A DNA stretch of 28,577 nt from Saccoglossus kowalevskii (taxonomy: Eukaryota > Hemichordata > Enteropneusta > Harrimaniidae), in NCBI RefSeq assembly GCF_000003605.2, contig NW_003150760.1, positions 337,106 through 365,682 on the forward strand, in the 5' to 3' direction. The position numbers and the translations under genes were made by a program. Every line of letters begins with the position of its first letter. Position 1 is the first letter of the stretch. The notes under the pieces were generated by a model. That model was given only the letters and a program-made list of their open reading frames with translations. It was not told the DNA's origin and searched no databases. Below are positions 18,700 through 28,202 of the stretch, one piece after another.

Positions 18700-19262
18700 A
18701 CGTACACTTGAGTTACTGAATCTTCAAATATCCTCATTGACCACGTGATCGTAAATGTTTCTAATGAAAGTAGATCTATACAAACTGAAAACAGTGACCA
18801 TTATCCAACCTTTGCAATCATAAATAATTTTGCAAATGTATTTAACCAAAATGCAGTTTCTTACAAAGATTGTCTACGCTATAATAAGGAAAATGTCATT
18901 ACCGAGTCATTGAAATTCTAATGGAATTCTGTGTATGAATGTTTGGACACTGATATAGAGTATAAAACGTTCTGCTACTTGTTTCTGCGAGTAGCAGCAA
19001 AACACGCCCTGTTATCATATATTCGAAAACAAGTTGTTAATGTATTGTATCATGAAAAGATCGTCCAATAATATCGAACTTAAAAATAAATTCAAAAAAT
19101 ACCACAATCTTTTGACTAAACTAGTAAAATCGGCTACAATACTACTATTCATAGTTTATGCTAGCAAAAGACAATATGAATACAACACGGAAAATAGTTA
19201 ATGATGTTTTAAATGAAAGCACAAATTTATTGTATCCAAGTAAGAGAAGTGATCAAAACCAA
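18700..19262 (+). pseudogene. Broken jockey/CR1-like LINE: endonuclease end and linker
   Basis: Pieced over several frames, the stretch reads like the C-terminal part of an APE endonuclease from a non-LTR retrotransposon. ILIDHVIVNVSNESR and SDHYPTFAIIN match the typical (S)LIDHIxVN and catalytic SDH-P steps. They are followed by a linker (WNSVYECLDTD, then LKNKFKKYHNLLTKLVKSA, then KIVNDVLNESTNLLYPSK) as found before the reverse transcriptase. Stops and frameshifts are frequent and no reverse transcriptase follows, so the copy is dead and 3'-incomplete. Confidence 0.65.
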
Positions 19263-19410
19263 ACCAGCAGTTTCCGGCCCTGTAACCAGGAAGCTTCGAG
19301 GAGCTTCGCCGATTTCACTATTAGCTTTTAATTTGGTCACCCGGAAACTTCATTTTTTCTGTCCGAATACAAGCAGGTTCTACTGAAAAATGTAATCGTC
19401 AAACGCAAGT

Positions 19411-19520
19411 TCACATAATTCTGTTTACTTTGCATGTGTACTATGATTGCATATTTTTACATACACACTCAAATATTTATCATATAACCTGGACAAAAGA
19501 AAGCATTCTTCCATGCCATG
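19411..19520 (+). repeat. Dispersed repeat R3, copy 1
   Basis: TTTACTTTGCATGTGTACTA with a following TGATTGCAT, and ACCTGGACAAAAGA, match 20075-20260 (TTTACTCTGTATGTGTACTA, ACCTGGACAAAAGA). Confidence 0.6.
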
Positions 19521-19796
19521 AGACATTTCTCCTATCTGTGTAATTTCATATTTTTATGGTAGTAAAAATGCATATACGTTAACTGAGATGTAATATATTC
19601 TAGCTAGTTTCAAGTGCACCCTCTCATCAAATGTCAAATAGCGACTTTACAAACTTCCTGGCTGGTCCGCCTTTGATATAGCTCTATAAAATTGAGTTGA
19701 ATCCATGTGGGCATAGAAGCTGTGATGTTTTTTCAATAAAGAAAACTTGTGTGTATGTGCTATTTCTACATTTTCAACACATGAACCCCCTCCCAT

Positions 19797-19864
19797 TCAC
19801 GAACCCCGATAAGTCGCGTTTTTTGTTTGGATCCCAGCACCCGCGATTTAGCGAGGGGTCACTG
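19797..19864 (+). mobile_element. pogo/Tigger-like terminus
   Basis: The reverse complement of the end reads CAGTGACCCCTCGCTAAATC, followed by GCGGG, and abuts TA at 19865. The sequence resembles the terminal inverted repeats of pogo/Tigger elements, which insert at TA. The opposite end was not found, so this is a fragment or the other end has decayed. Confidence 0.45.
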
Positions 19865-20074
19865 TATCACTAATGTGTTGTAAAACAACAAAATAAAATT
19901 AAGAAATTGCAATATAAAATATGCCATCAGCGACAATGATGGGTGTATTTTACGGTTAGTTACAAATAATATTTGTTGACTATTTTATAATATGGCTTGG
20001 TAATTCCCACCAACAATTATATATAATATCACACCATGTTTGCAAAATTTTAACTACCGGTAATCCCAAATTAC

Positions 20075-20260
20075 TCTCGATAATTGTGTTTACTCTGTAT
20101 GTGTACTACGGTTGCATTTGAGGTTTTTATCATTTTAAAGGTGTGCATATTTTACCGGTAATACATAAAGGTACACTTTACAAAAATACCCATGATATAT
20201 TAATTATGGGATCCATTATACAACCTGGACAAAAGACATTATTTTTCCTTCCTATTATGA
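20075..20260 (+). repeat. Dispersed repeat R3, copy 2
   Basis: Partner of 19411-19520, with about 70 extra bases between the two shared blocks. The pair flanks the pogo-like terminus, so both may belong to one composite insertion. Confidence 0.6.
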
Positions 20261-22500
20261 TAACGTGTTACTTCATGCGGAAATCCCAATAAATGAGATT
20301 TAAAAAAAGGGATTGTCACTCAATGACACTTGCCCATTAATGCTGCATATTAATGCTACCTTCAGGTCCTACTTAATACTTACTTATCAGTGTAAAATTC
20401 AACCGAGAAAAAGTCAGAACAAAAAATGTAAAAGTCAGCTGCCCGAAAGAAAGCCGTCGCTGTCCACACCAGCGACATTTTACACATATAAATTTAGAAT
20501 CACAATTGCATATAAAATGAACAATACAGCTATTCCGGCCATCAATCGAATCATCAGTTTTCATGATTGATTCAACCGATATTTCCATCCATTTGCTTAG
20601 TGGTCTGAGACAGAATGTTGTCAAGTTCGAGAGTGTGTTTTTACGTACGGCGACGTCAACATATCAATTACATCACAGTCCCTCAACTCTGATTACATTA
20701 AAGACGCGTTGAAAAGGAAGTTCATGTTGGGCTGGTATCGTCAAATTTCGGAGCGTAGAGGACTTTTTATACTGGAAACGTTCCAGTACGGAGTTGTTCG
20801 ATTGGCATATCAAAATCCTTTATATGAATTTGACATGTTCTATATATTCACCAAAATAACAACGTTACAATGTTTCTAGACATGAAACGAACTTGAAACT
20901 TAAAATTGTTCCAAACGACCTGCGTCCTTGGGAAATACATTTTTATGGCCGCTACTTCTGCTGTACTGTCTTCGTGCATAATTTGAGGTATTTTCGTAAT
21001 AACCTCATATCCGACATTTCAACCGGCACTATCACACACATGAACACAATTTGAGACTGTGATGCCACCGATTGATTATCTCTTAAAAGTACAAAAATAT
21101 AGCTTATTTGATGACTCGACAATGAGTATTGTGATAAATGTTTGATATATGCTGAATTTGAATGTTTTTGCTATAATATCAATAGTCTAAGATATTCACC
21201 AAAATGCATTTTTAAGTCTCGAAACCATATCCTGTCCGTGCACTGGATTTGTTTTTTTTACTGTACTGAAACTGTTTGCCGATTTCCGTTAAGATGCGCG
21301 AAACCGCAGATGTGTCACTATAATCGTAATTACATTGACGATTTCAAAATAAATGATTTCATTAAGTACTTGCAAATAATTGGAACACGCTGAGTGCGCT
21401 CACATAAATAACGATCTGTAAACTGTCGTAAAGTTCTGCGTTAACTACACTCGTAAATGATATTTAAGGTCACCGATTATATATCCTATTCAATCATAAC
21501 GAGTTAGTATGTGTGCAGATATAGATGAACAAGAAAACACATACCATGCTATAACTATAACCCCCTAATGGCAGAATCAATCATTTGTTTTGGTGAATCT
21601 CCCGGAACAATTATCGGAAATTACGAAAAGTGTCAATCATTACATCTTTTATAGGTTATCTTATCGGGTTATCGACCCTTGAAGTGCATCATTTTGCTAT
21701 GAAATTCTACCGATTACGTACGACGAAATAACCATTCAAAGATGATTGTTTGCGAATAAATTACCACCTTTATATATTTTAAACGCATTCTCTTAACCAA
21801 CCATTGACAATTTAGTTATGAAATTTTACCTATTACGCACGAAAAGACAGAATTCAAAAGATGATTGTTTGCTATTAAACTACTATCTTCATGTATTTTA
21901 ATCGCCCTAAATGACAGATTGTTTGTACTGTAACTGTTCAATATTTACTGTAATTAACGCGCGCCTCAACTATATTTCCTATATAAACAGTTTTTAAATC
22001 ACAATATCGCTTGCACTATCGATACTGATTATTTAATACTCTTCCTGGACGCTTAAGGTAAGCCTGGTATACAAATTTACAGCGTGTTTTTTTACCGACA
22101 TTGAGCACGACTGTTATTTCAGCAACATTCTTATGTATAAGAAACGTCGGTGTGTGTGTGCGAGCATAAAACCGTAAATTTTATTTCTCAGCGACCTTTT
22201 CACTTGCGTATGCCATTACGTCAATCCACGTTCAATTTCTCTCAGAAGGGTTCAGTTTGTATGAATAATACAGAATAATACCGCGTGTTGTAATATTTTC
22301 GATTGCGTTTTTTGTCAATTAAAACAGTGCAAATATTTTGTAAATACTAAGGTATTTTATATCTATGAATCTTATCCCAGTTTTGTTACTAAACTTGATT
22401 TATTTATTTTATACGAAGTCATATAATCTGATTTTATCTAGTACTTGAATTCCAACAGAAATGATGATTACTACTTTATACTAAAATATGTTTGGAAGAA
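20261..22500. other. Intergenic sequence, no gene supported
   Basis: Open frames of 83-85 codons (20313-20570, 20373-20624 minus, 21142-21393) have no domains. A short perfect hairpin TACTGGAA-ACG-TTCCAGTA lies at 20770-20788. A tandem duplication is listed separately. Confidence 0.5.
21698..21904 (+). repeat. Diverged tandem duplication, about 119 bp period
   Basis: TATGAAATTCTACCGATTACG...GATGATTGTTTGC recurs 119 bp later as TATGAAATTTTACCTATTACG...GATGATTGTTTGC, both followed by a similar TATTTTAAACGC/TATTTTAATCGC end. Confidence 0.75.
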
Positions 22501-22544
22501 TTTTGATATGCCAATCAAACGATTCATTACTGGAATGTCTCGTG

Positions 22545-22553
22545 TATAAATAG
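22545..22553 (+). promoter_or_regulatory. Candidate TATA box
   Basis: TATAAATAG is preceded by CCAATC about 33 bases upstream. It is about 1.35 kb upstream of the small secreted peptide exon and could serve its non-coding first exon; possible donors (AAA|GTAACT, AAG|GTTTAC) lie downstream. A link is inferred, not shown. Confidence 0.3.
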
Positions 22554-23900
22554 CCAAAATGGACTTCCTGTTCAACGCGTTTTTCTCAACTCTGACGAAA
22601 GGACCAATTATTGCGACAAAGTCCTACTCACTGCGAAAGTAACTTATCGCGAGCCTCCTAGTATAGAACCAAATATAGTTGTATCTGCGTTTCCTGTCTC
22701 CAGTTGGCAAGGGAGTTCTAAAATTTGTTCTCAAGGTTTACAAAGGTCACTGTTCATTTCAATTCAATGCTTTTCACTATAGGTTGATGATGTGATTATC
22801 TAAAAACTAGAGTTTTATATAGCTATTTATACCATGCCCCACTGAAAAGCAGATAGTGTAGTAGAATTTGACAATGTATTGAGATTTCAAATAATCAGAT
22901 ATTTCCTGGTGGCAGTCTTTTTTTCGCTCGTTCAGAATTCCGCCACATAGTAACAAATTTAACAATGAATATTTTGACAGTATAAATTTGACAAAATATA
23001 TCATAATTTCAATTACTCAAATAATCCAAACAAAAGTAAAATTGTGTTATGTTGTTTAAATCAATTAACTTCCTGTCAGTGGTTAGATATTTTGAGAACG
23101 AGTTTTGTGATTATTTCTTGACTGGTTACAAACAGGACTCTATAATTTGCTCGATCAACAATAAATGAACCATGAAATCATAGTCTGTGTCATCGTCCAA
23201 CTGGTCAGCTTAATGAAGTCTACATGTTCCAGATTTCTGTTATTTGTTATTTAACGTTCTTGTTACTAAGTCAACATGAATTAATTAAATAATAAATGAC
23301 GATCTTTATTGTAGTAGTTCAATTTTGATAGTTTTCTAGTTTATCCATAGTTGAAATATCACCATGGCATTCCAAATACAAACGATATTTCAATCTAGAA
23401 GCGAATATCTAAATAAATAAATCAATATTTGAGACTTCCTGTGCATCCCAAACCCCTTGCATATTGCACGATAATAATAGTTATTTAACATAAGTGACCG
23501 GTCTCGAAGTGGTACAGCATAAAGTAACATGTAATGGGGATCCATTGACCTTGGCATTCCTAATAATTGGGCCCAATACATGACGCATCTCTTAGCTGTT
23601 ATTATAAACAAAATTGTAACGCCCACAATCTCCCATGGATTGATACATAATATGATATACATATTTCGCAATAGACACACGAGTAATGTGGTAGTTGTAA
23701 CGCTCAGACATATGAATACGTATTCATGCATGCTTTGACTACCACTTATATAATTATCTAACAAATTCCATTACATACATTTACATACGAGTCTCAATGT
23801 CGGTAATGTTTTAATTACTCAGCATTCATTTAAAACAAATTTCATTTCCGCACCAATGATTTGTTTTAATAGTAAAAGTATTTTTATATTTTTTTTTTCA
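22554..23900. other. Presumed 5' region or intron of the peptide gene
   Basis: No coding exon recognised. A 124-codon minus frame (23390-23764) with two hydrophobic stretches is of a length expected by chance. A long T-rich tract leads to the acceptor at 23901. Confidence 0.4.
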
Positions 23901-23901
23901 G

Positions 23902-24136
23902 CTGACGGATTGAACCTGTTACTATGCGCTTCACAATAACCATCCTCATGTGTATGTTGGTGTTTGGACTGGTCGTATCGGATCCTGTTCAGAATATCAA
24001 TGCCCGAGAGTTGAACAAAGCAGCGGCACACGACCAGGAAACACGTGGCATTGGTAGATGCAGCAAATATCCCGATGGTTCACAAGAGCAGCAGTTGTGC
24101 ATTTGTCAAGAGACTGGCAACTTTTGTGCTTATTGA
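23902..24136 (+). CDS. Small secreted four-cysteine peptide precursor (coding exon; ATG at 23924)
   Basis: A strong acceptor (long T tract then CAG, ending 23901) leads into 22 bases of leader and an ATG at 23924 with A at -3. The 70-residue product has a clear signal peptide (about 1-19, hydrophobic ILMCMLVFGLVV), a polar spacer (20-41) ending QETR, and a 29-residue C-terminal part starting GIGRC with cysteines at 46, 59, 61 and 68, that is C-x12-C-x-C-x6-C, ending NFCAY. Signal, spacer and disulfide-rich core is the plan of antimicrobial peptides, neuropeptide or hormone precursors and venom-type peptides; I recognise no named family. Cleavage after the single Arg-41 is inferred. The whole coding part is in one exon. 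No canonical AATAAA was found just downstream; AATACA variants lie near 24275. Confidence 0.72.
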
Positions 24137-24227
24137 GCTTTGACAGTACAATGTGTGGACCACCTAAGGCAATGACCGCCATTTATATTAGTAAACAAGA
24201 ATAGAATTAATCAAATCCATGTCTTGT

Positions 24228-24280
24228 TGTCTTTAGTAATAACGTGGTCTTTTGTAATAACGCCATCTTTTAATACAGAG
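24228..24280 (+). repeat. Short tandem repeat, about 20-bp unit
   Basis: Nearly three copies of a GTCTTTTGTAATAACG-type unit lie just downstream of the peptide gene. Confidence 0.55.
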
Positions 24281-24485
24281 TAATACAATGACGGAAATAG
24301 TTAAATATAATTTCTAGGTTTTGAATCTCACAAAGAATGGAAAGGAATTAATGGATATGGAATTAAAAGCTCATGTATAATACAATGGTTCATTAGTTAA
24401 AATACTGCCGGCTACATGCTCTGGCGTACATTCATTAACATAGTAGAATTACAATATTGAGGCATTGGAAACAATACATTACCTG

Positions 24486-24575
24486 TAAAATCTGAGCGAA
24501 GCGAAACGACTACTCGGCGTAGTAACCAATGAAGGTTACTGCGAGTGTAAAATGATAATATAATTGTTTCCCCCT
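24486..24575 (+). repeat. Dispersed hairpin repeat R1, copy 2
   Basis: Matches the reverse complement of 1337-1455. The core CTCGGCGTAGTAACC-AATGAA-GGTTACTGCGAG is an imperfect hairpin. Confidence 0.55.
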
Positions 24576-24652
24576 TGTTGTGAACGGGAAACTTTGACTC
24601 GCTTAGCTGACAATACTAACACGTAGAGACACCAGATTCGACCCAAAAGAAT

Positions 24653-24840
24653 ATAAGGTTATTACGAGGATACCTCAAAGTATGCACGAAGACAGTAAAG
24701 CGGAAGTATCGACCGACGCGTATTCAATCCATATTTAGGATTTGCATTTTCTTATATAGTAGGATGAAAATACCCCGTAAAATACCTCAAAATTACGACA
24801 CGCTGTAACTTATGGCGTTACGGTGACAGGCGTATGTTTA
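24653..24840 (+). repeat. Dispersed repeat R2, copy 2
   Basis: Partner of 10968-11278: AAAGTATGCACGAAGACAGTA, a GAAGTATCGACCGACGCG variant, then TAGTAGGATGAAAATAC and GGCGTTACGG. It lies about 75 bp after R1 copy 2, so R1 and R2 could be parts of one element. Confidence 0.7.
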
Positions 24841-24900
24841 ATAATACACTTCGCCAACGTTTTCCTCTCCTTCTCTTACAAATCCATCATAAACAAACTA

Positions 24901-25239
24901 TACTACTCAAAACAACTTGAGGAACACCTGAGTTTTTACATCAAATACGTTTGGACCATGTTAATCGATGTCATTTAACACCAATATTGCCACAATAGCA
25001 GTTCTTAATCTGCCACATATTTTGAAATTCTTTCTCAATCCAGTAGATAAGAATAGGTGCGCCCTCAATTTGACAGTTACGTATTCTTCCAGGGGGAGGG
25101 AGGAACGGGTGAAAAGATTGCTCATCCCACACCTGCTCTAATTCTTATGCTTCTAAGAATATTGAGTTTTTTCCCTGTACATAATGCATCCTTGTGATCA
25201 CATCTGCCAATTATGGTATTTAGAACACTCACTAATGGC
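24901..25239 (+). mobile_element. Tc1 left end and 5' non-coding part
   Basis: After a TA at 24899-24900 comes TACTACTCAAAACAACTTGA and GGAACACC, which looks like a Tc1-type left terminal repeat. The matching right end is not present in the window. Confidence 0.5.
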
Positions 25240-26133
25240 GTTGTCGCAGCTTTTGCAAGCATGCCTCCACGCCGCCATTTAACAATTGAGAGCCATGGCC
25301 ATAGGCTGGTGGAATGTGGGCGTTTCCTTGCGAGAAGATGCAAAAGGCTAAATGTGAGCCCATCTGTTATTCAGAGTAACTCATACAGTACATGGCAGAC
25401 CCAGGTCAGGTCGTCCACATGTCAACTCTTGCAGAGGACAGCTACCTCCTCATATCAGCCCTTCGTAACCGAACCATAACTGCCAATTCCCTATGCAAGA
25501 CCTTCAGAGCAGCATACCAACGTGAGTGACCAGACTGTGCGAATCCGTCTAAGGGGCAGAAATATCAGACCTAGGCGCCAGGCTTTTAGGCCAGTCCTTC
25601 TCCCACGCCATGGAACGGCTCGTTTGGACTGGGCTCGACAGCACATTCGTTGGACACATCGGCAGTGGTCCCCTGTCGTCTTTATAGATGAGTCAAGATT
25701 CCCTTTGCAGAACAATGGATAGTCGTATTTGTGTCTAAAGACGCCCTGGTGAACGCTTCACTGATGCCACCATCAGCACAACAAGTTTGGTGGTGGCAGC
25801 ATCATGGTATGGGGCGGCTTAAGCTACCACCAAAGGACCCATGTTATTGATGGCAAGTTAACTGGATTACGTTACAGGGACGAGATCGTGCGATCTATTG
25901 TGTTACATTGTCTACAGAGAATAGGAGCTGTGGCAGTCCTACATGATGATAATGCCAGACCACATCGTGCACGTGTTGTCAAAGATTTTCAACAGAAGGA
26001 ATTGGCCTGCTTATTCACCTGACATGGCACCAATTGAACATTTGTGGGATCAAGTTGGTCTTTGTGTTATGGGCAATCACCTCCCTCAATGGCTGATTGT
26101 CGCATACGACTTATTTACCACTTCCATGTCACT
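25240..26133 (+). pseudogene. Tc1/mariner transposase, frameshifted
   Basis: Homology runs through three or more frames. The N-terminal DNA-binding part is near 25258-25520 (PPRRHLTIE, LNVSPSVI, SALRNRTITANSLC). Then come VSDQTVRIRL, LDWARQHIRWTHRQWSP and VVFIDESRF (first catalytic Asp, codon 25687-25689), GGGSIMVWGG (about 25785-25815), VLHDDNARPHRARVV (second Asp, about 25945-25950) and WPAYSPDMAPIEHLWD (Glu codon 26036-26038). All three DDE residues are still visible, but stops and frameshifts near 25518, 25722, 25740 and 26000 make it inactive. Similarity fades after about 26070, before the LTR. Confidence 0.85.
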
Positions 26134-26135
26134 GA

Positions 26136-26251
26136 GAATGTTCTAGAACCGTACTGTGTCTGGGTGGAATATTCTATATTTTTTTAGAAAATGGTTGAAT
26201 AGGTAATAGAACACTGTAGGAGACAATAGAAGGTAATGGAACATTCTAGAA
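26136..26251 (+). promoter_or_regulatory. Cluster of heat-shock-element-like motifs
   Basis: GAATGTTCTAGAA (26136-26148) and GAACATTCTAGAA (26239-26251) are both perfect GAAnnTTCnnGAA arrays, the trimeric site bound by heat shock factor. GAATATTC at 26167-26174 is a further two-unit site. The first GAA of the first array comes partly from the target-site copy. Function is inferred from motif only. Confidence 0.5.
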
Positions 26252-26512
26252 ATTTATAGTAAATTCCAGACTCATTATGTATGCTGATGTAATGGTCTAT
26301 TTATAGACAGTGTGGGTATATATAGGGGAGTTGTTCAGCACTGAGATCAGATCGGAGATCTCGTTGAATTGTATTGGAGTTTAAGTATCTAGTTATTGGA
26401 GTAGTGGAGTTTTACCGCGTTATTGTACTTGATGTTTGCAGAGTATAATAATACCAGTACCAGTTGAAACCTCATCTGTTGGTTCCGTGTTTGTATTTTA
26501 TCATCGCCGCCA
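26139..26512 (+). mobile_element. Solo LTR, 374 bp, with GAGAA target duplication
   Basis: The unit starts TG and ends CA and is flanked by identical 5-mers GAGAA (26134-26138 and 26513-26517). This is the structure left after recombination between two LTRs, which removes the internal region. It has promoter features: heat-shock-element-like motifs, a TATA box and a TCAGAT start-site-like motif about 30 bases further on. Orientation is taken from the TATA. The family is not identified; the ends differ from the BEL LTR at 27700-28160. Confidence 0.7.
26317..26325 (+). promoter_or_regulatory. TATA box in solo LTR
   Basis: TATATATAG, 66 bases after the second heat-shock-like array. TCAGATC at about 26347 is positioned as an initiator. 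Confidence 0.5.
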
Positions 26513-26517
26513 GAGAA

Positions 26518-26971
26518 GTCTCTGTTACTGTTGCCATTTTGGGATTCCTGTAATATACGTGTATAATGTACACTTTAAACATGCAAATTGCTGATCCTAA
26601 ACATTAGTGCAAAGGCTTGTGAACCAAATGTGCGTACATGTTGTCTTTATGACAATACTCTGATAAGCACTGCCTGATGCTTACAATAGAGCAAACAATA
26701 CTATGTTTGCAATTAATTTTGAAAACTCTCGCCATACGTCAAACAGGCACGGGTTTGGGTATGTTAAGTCATAAGGTTCAGTGTAAGTTACAGTTTTGGT
26801 TCCCCAAAACAGAAAAGTACGAGTTTATTTATTTACCTTGACTTGGCCATGCATACCTCCTTCCACCATAGTCTCGTAGTAAAATGATTTCCCACAGTGA
26901 ACGCATCGCAAGCAAATTCTGTTTGAATGAGCGGTGCGCTAATCCACTCTAGATACATAACTACGTGATTT
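26518..26971. other. No gene recognised
   Basis: AT-rich spacer between the solo LTR and the next coding-like stretch. An 82-codon minus frame (26833-27081) has no domain. Confidence 0.5.
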
Positions 26972-27660
26972 ATGCACGACGATAAACTAACAGTGAAGGC
27001 AACCTTGGAAATGTGTCGACAGGTTGAGTTAATGTCTGATTCCAAAAGCGATAACTCTACTAATTCATTACAAGCATCCATTGCTATGCTAACTCAGAAA
27101 TTAGAAAAATATGTTGCATTACTGAACACAACATTTAACCCCACTACTGTTTGTGCTTTAAATAATAGCGATGACGCATCAGGCCTGGTACAACAATTAT
27201 TAGCTGAAAATTTAAAACTGAAAAATCAGTTAAAAACCTCATATGATGATTCTTATTCAGATAATGTGCTGATACAAAGATTACATTCCGAGAAACCACA
27301 CCCAGTTAATTCTTATGGAAGGAAGCATGGCACACAACAATTCTATAATCAGGTTAAAGCGCAGCACCACTATTGGCACTTCCATCTGACACTTATTTCC
27401 AATATTAATGTAACTAAGTGAGGACACACAACCCTCTACTTCAACCAAGAACTCAAACATCTCTCATTCTATCAAAAATTTATCTAATGAATTCAAAGTT
27501 GGATGAGACTAAAATTTCACAACTGATCAAGATAATTTCTGAGCATAGTGATTAATTTTTTGGTATAAATGGCTCTACAGGTTTCTGTGATCTTTTCTCT
27601 CACATGATAGAAACTGTCGCCACATCTACGAAGCATTATGGATGAGCAAATTCTTACAAT
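26972..27660 (+). pseudogene. Decayed coding-like stretch, unrecognised (gag-like?)
   Basis: A 149-codon frame (26972-27421) begins HDDKLTVKATLEMCRQVELM, which loosely resembles the capsid end of Ty3-type Gag (LTL.KA...CR..E). It goes on with a leucine-heptad region (AMLTQKLEKYVALL, QQLLAENLKLKNQL). After 27421, protein-like sequence continues in shifted frames (PSTSTKNSNISHSIKNLSN, then KLDETKISQLIKIISEHSD and FFGINGSTGFCDLFSHMIE). No zinc knuckle or protease is seen. It is best read as a frameshifted remnant of a retroelement or host gene; identity is uncertain. Confidence 0.4.
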
Positions 27661-27699
27661 TACAATCGTCACCATACGCCCCTGGTCCTCTTCTCACTT

Positions 27700-28160
27700 T
27701 GTTCCGGGGTCTAGGTGCTTTTATACCCGTACTTGTGATCAACCACTTCGAAAAACAACCACCCACAAGTGCTTCGTAGGATAATCATTTATTCCAAGCG
27801 GTGAATACTACAAACAGAAAATGACAGTTTGTCAACAACAAAAGTAGCGTACAATGTACTACGACAGAATCACGTGTGAAACGATATTTCGAAAAATACG
27901 TCAAAGATTCACAATTATCACTCAGAATCTCTTAAAACATAAACTCGAAAAGATAAAACAGTTACAATGAAATTAACCTATTTCGTTGGGTCTATAATGT
28001 TCTCTCACAGGCGTACTGAACGTCAAAAACCCGAAAAGTCAATCGCCGGTGTGGTCAACTTACTCAACAGCCCATAATAGTCTCCAAGATGTCAATAAAA
28101 ACGAAAGTACCATAGAGGGCGTCAACACGTAGTCTATCTACGGGGGATACGAGCGGAACA
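27700..28160 (-). mobile_element. 3' LTR of BEL/Pao retrotransposon
   Basis: The 461-bp unit has TG...CA ends and short inverted termini TGTTCCG on both sides (27700-27706 and 28154-28160). On the minus strand it begins 42 bases after the pol stop codon, and an AATAAA (about 27790) lies late in it, as expected for U3-R-U5 order in this orientation. The flank at the outer side is CACTT (27695-27699); the matching target copy would be beyond the other LTR, outside the window. Confidence 0.7.
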
Positions 28161-28202
28161 CTAAAAATATGTCATGAAGTACATTTTTACATGAAATAAT
28201 AA

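Noticed and set aside
20770-20788. Hairpin TACTGGAA-ACG-TTCCAGTA
   Set aside because: Eight-base arms only; no flanking gene or T tract to make it a processing or termination signal.
23390-23764. 124-codon minus-strand frame with two hydrophobic stretches
   Set aside because: Length is expected by chance at this base composition, there is no recognisable domain, and it lies in the presumed leader intron of the peptide gene.
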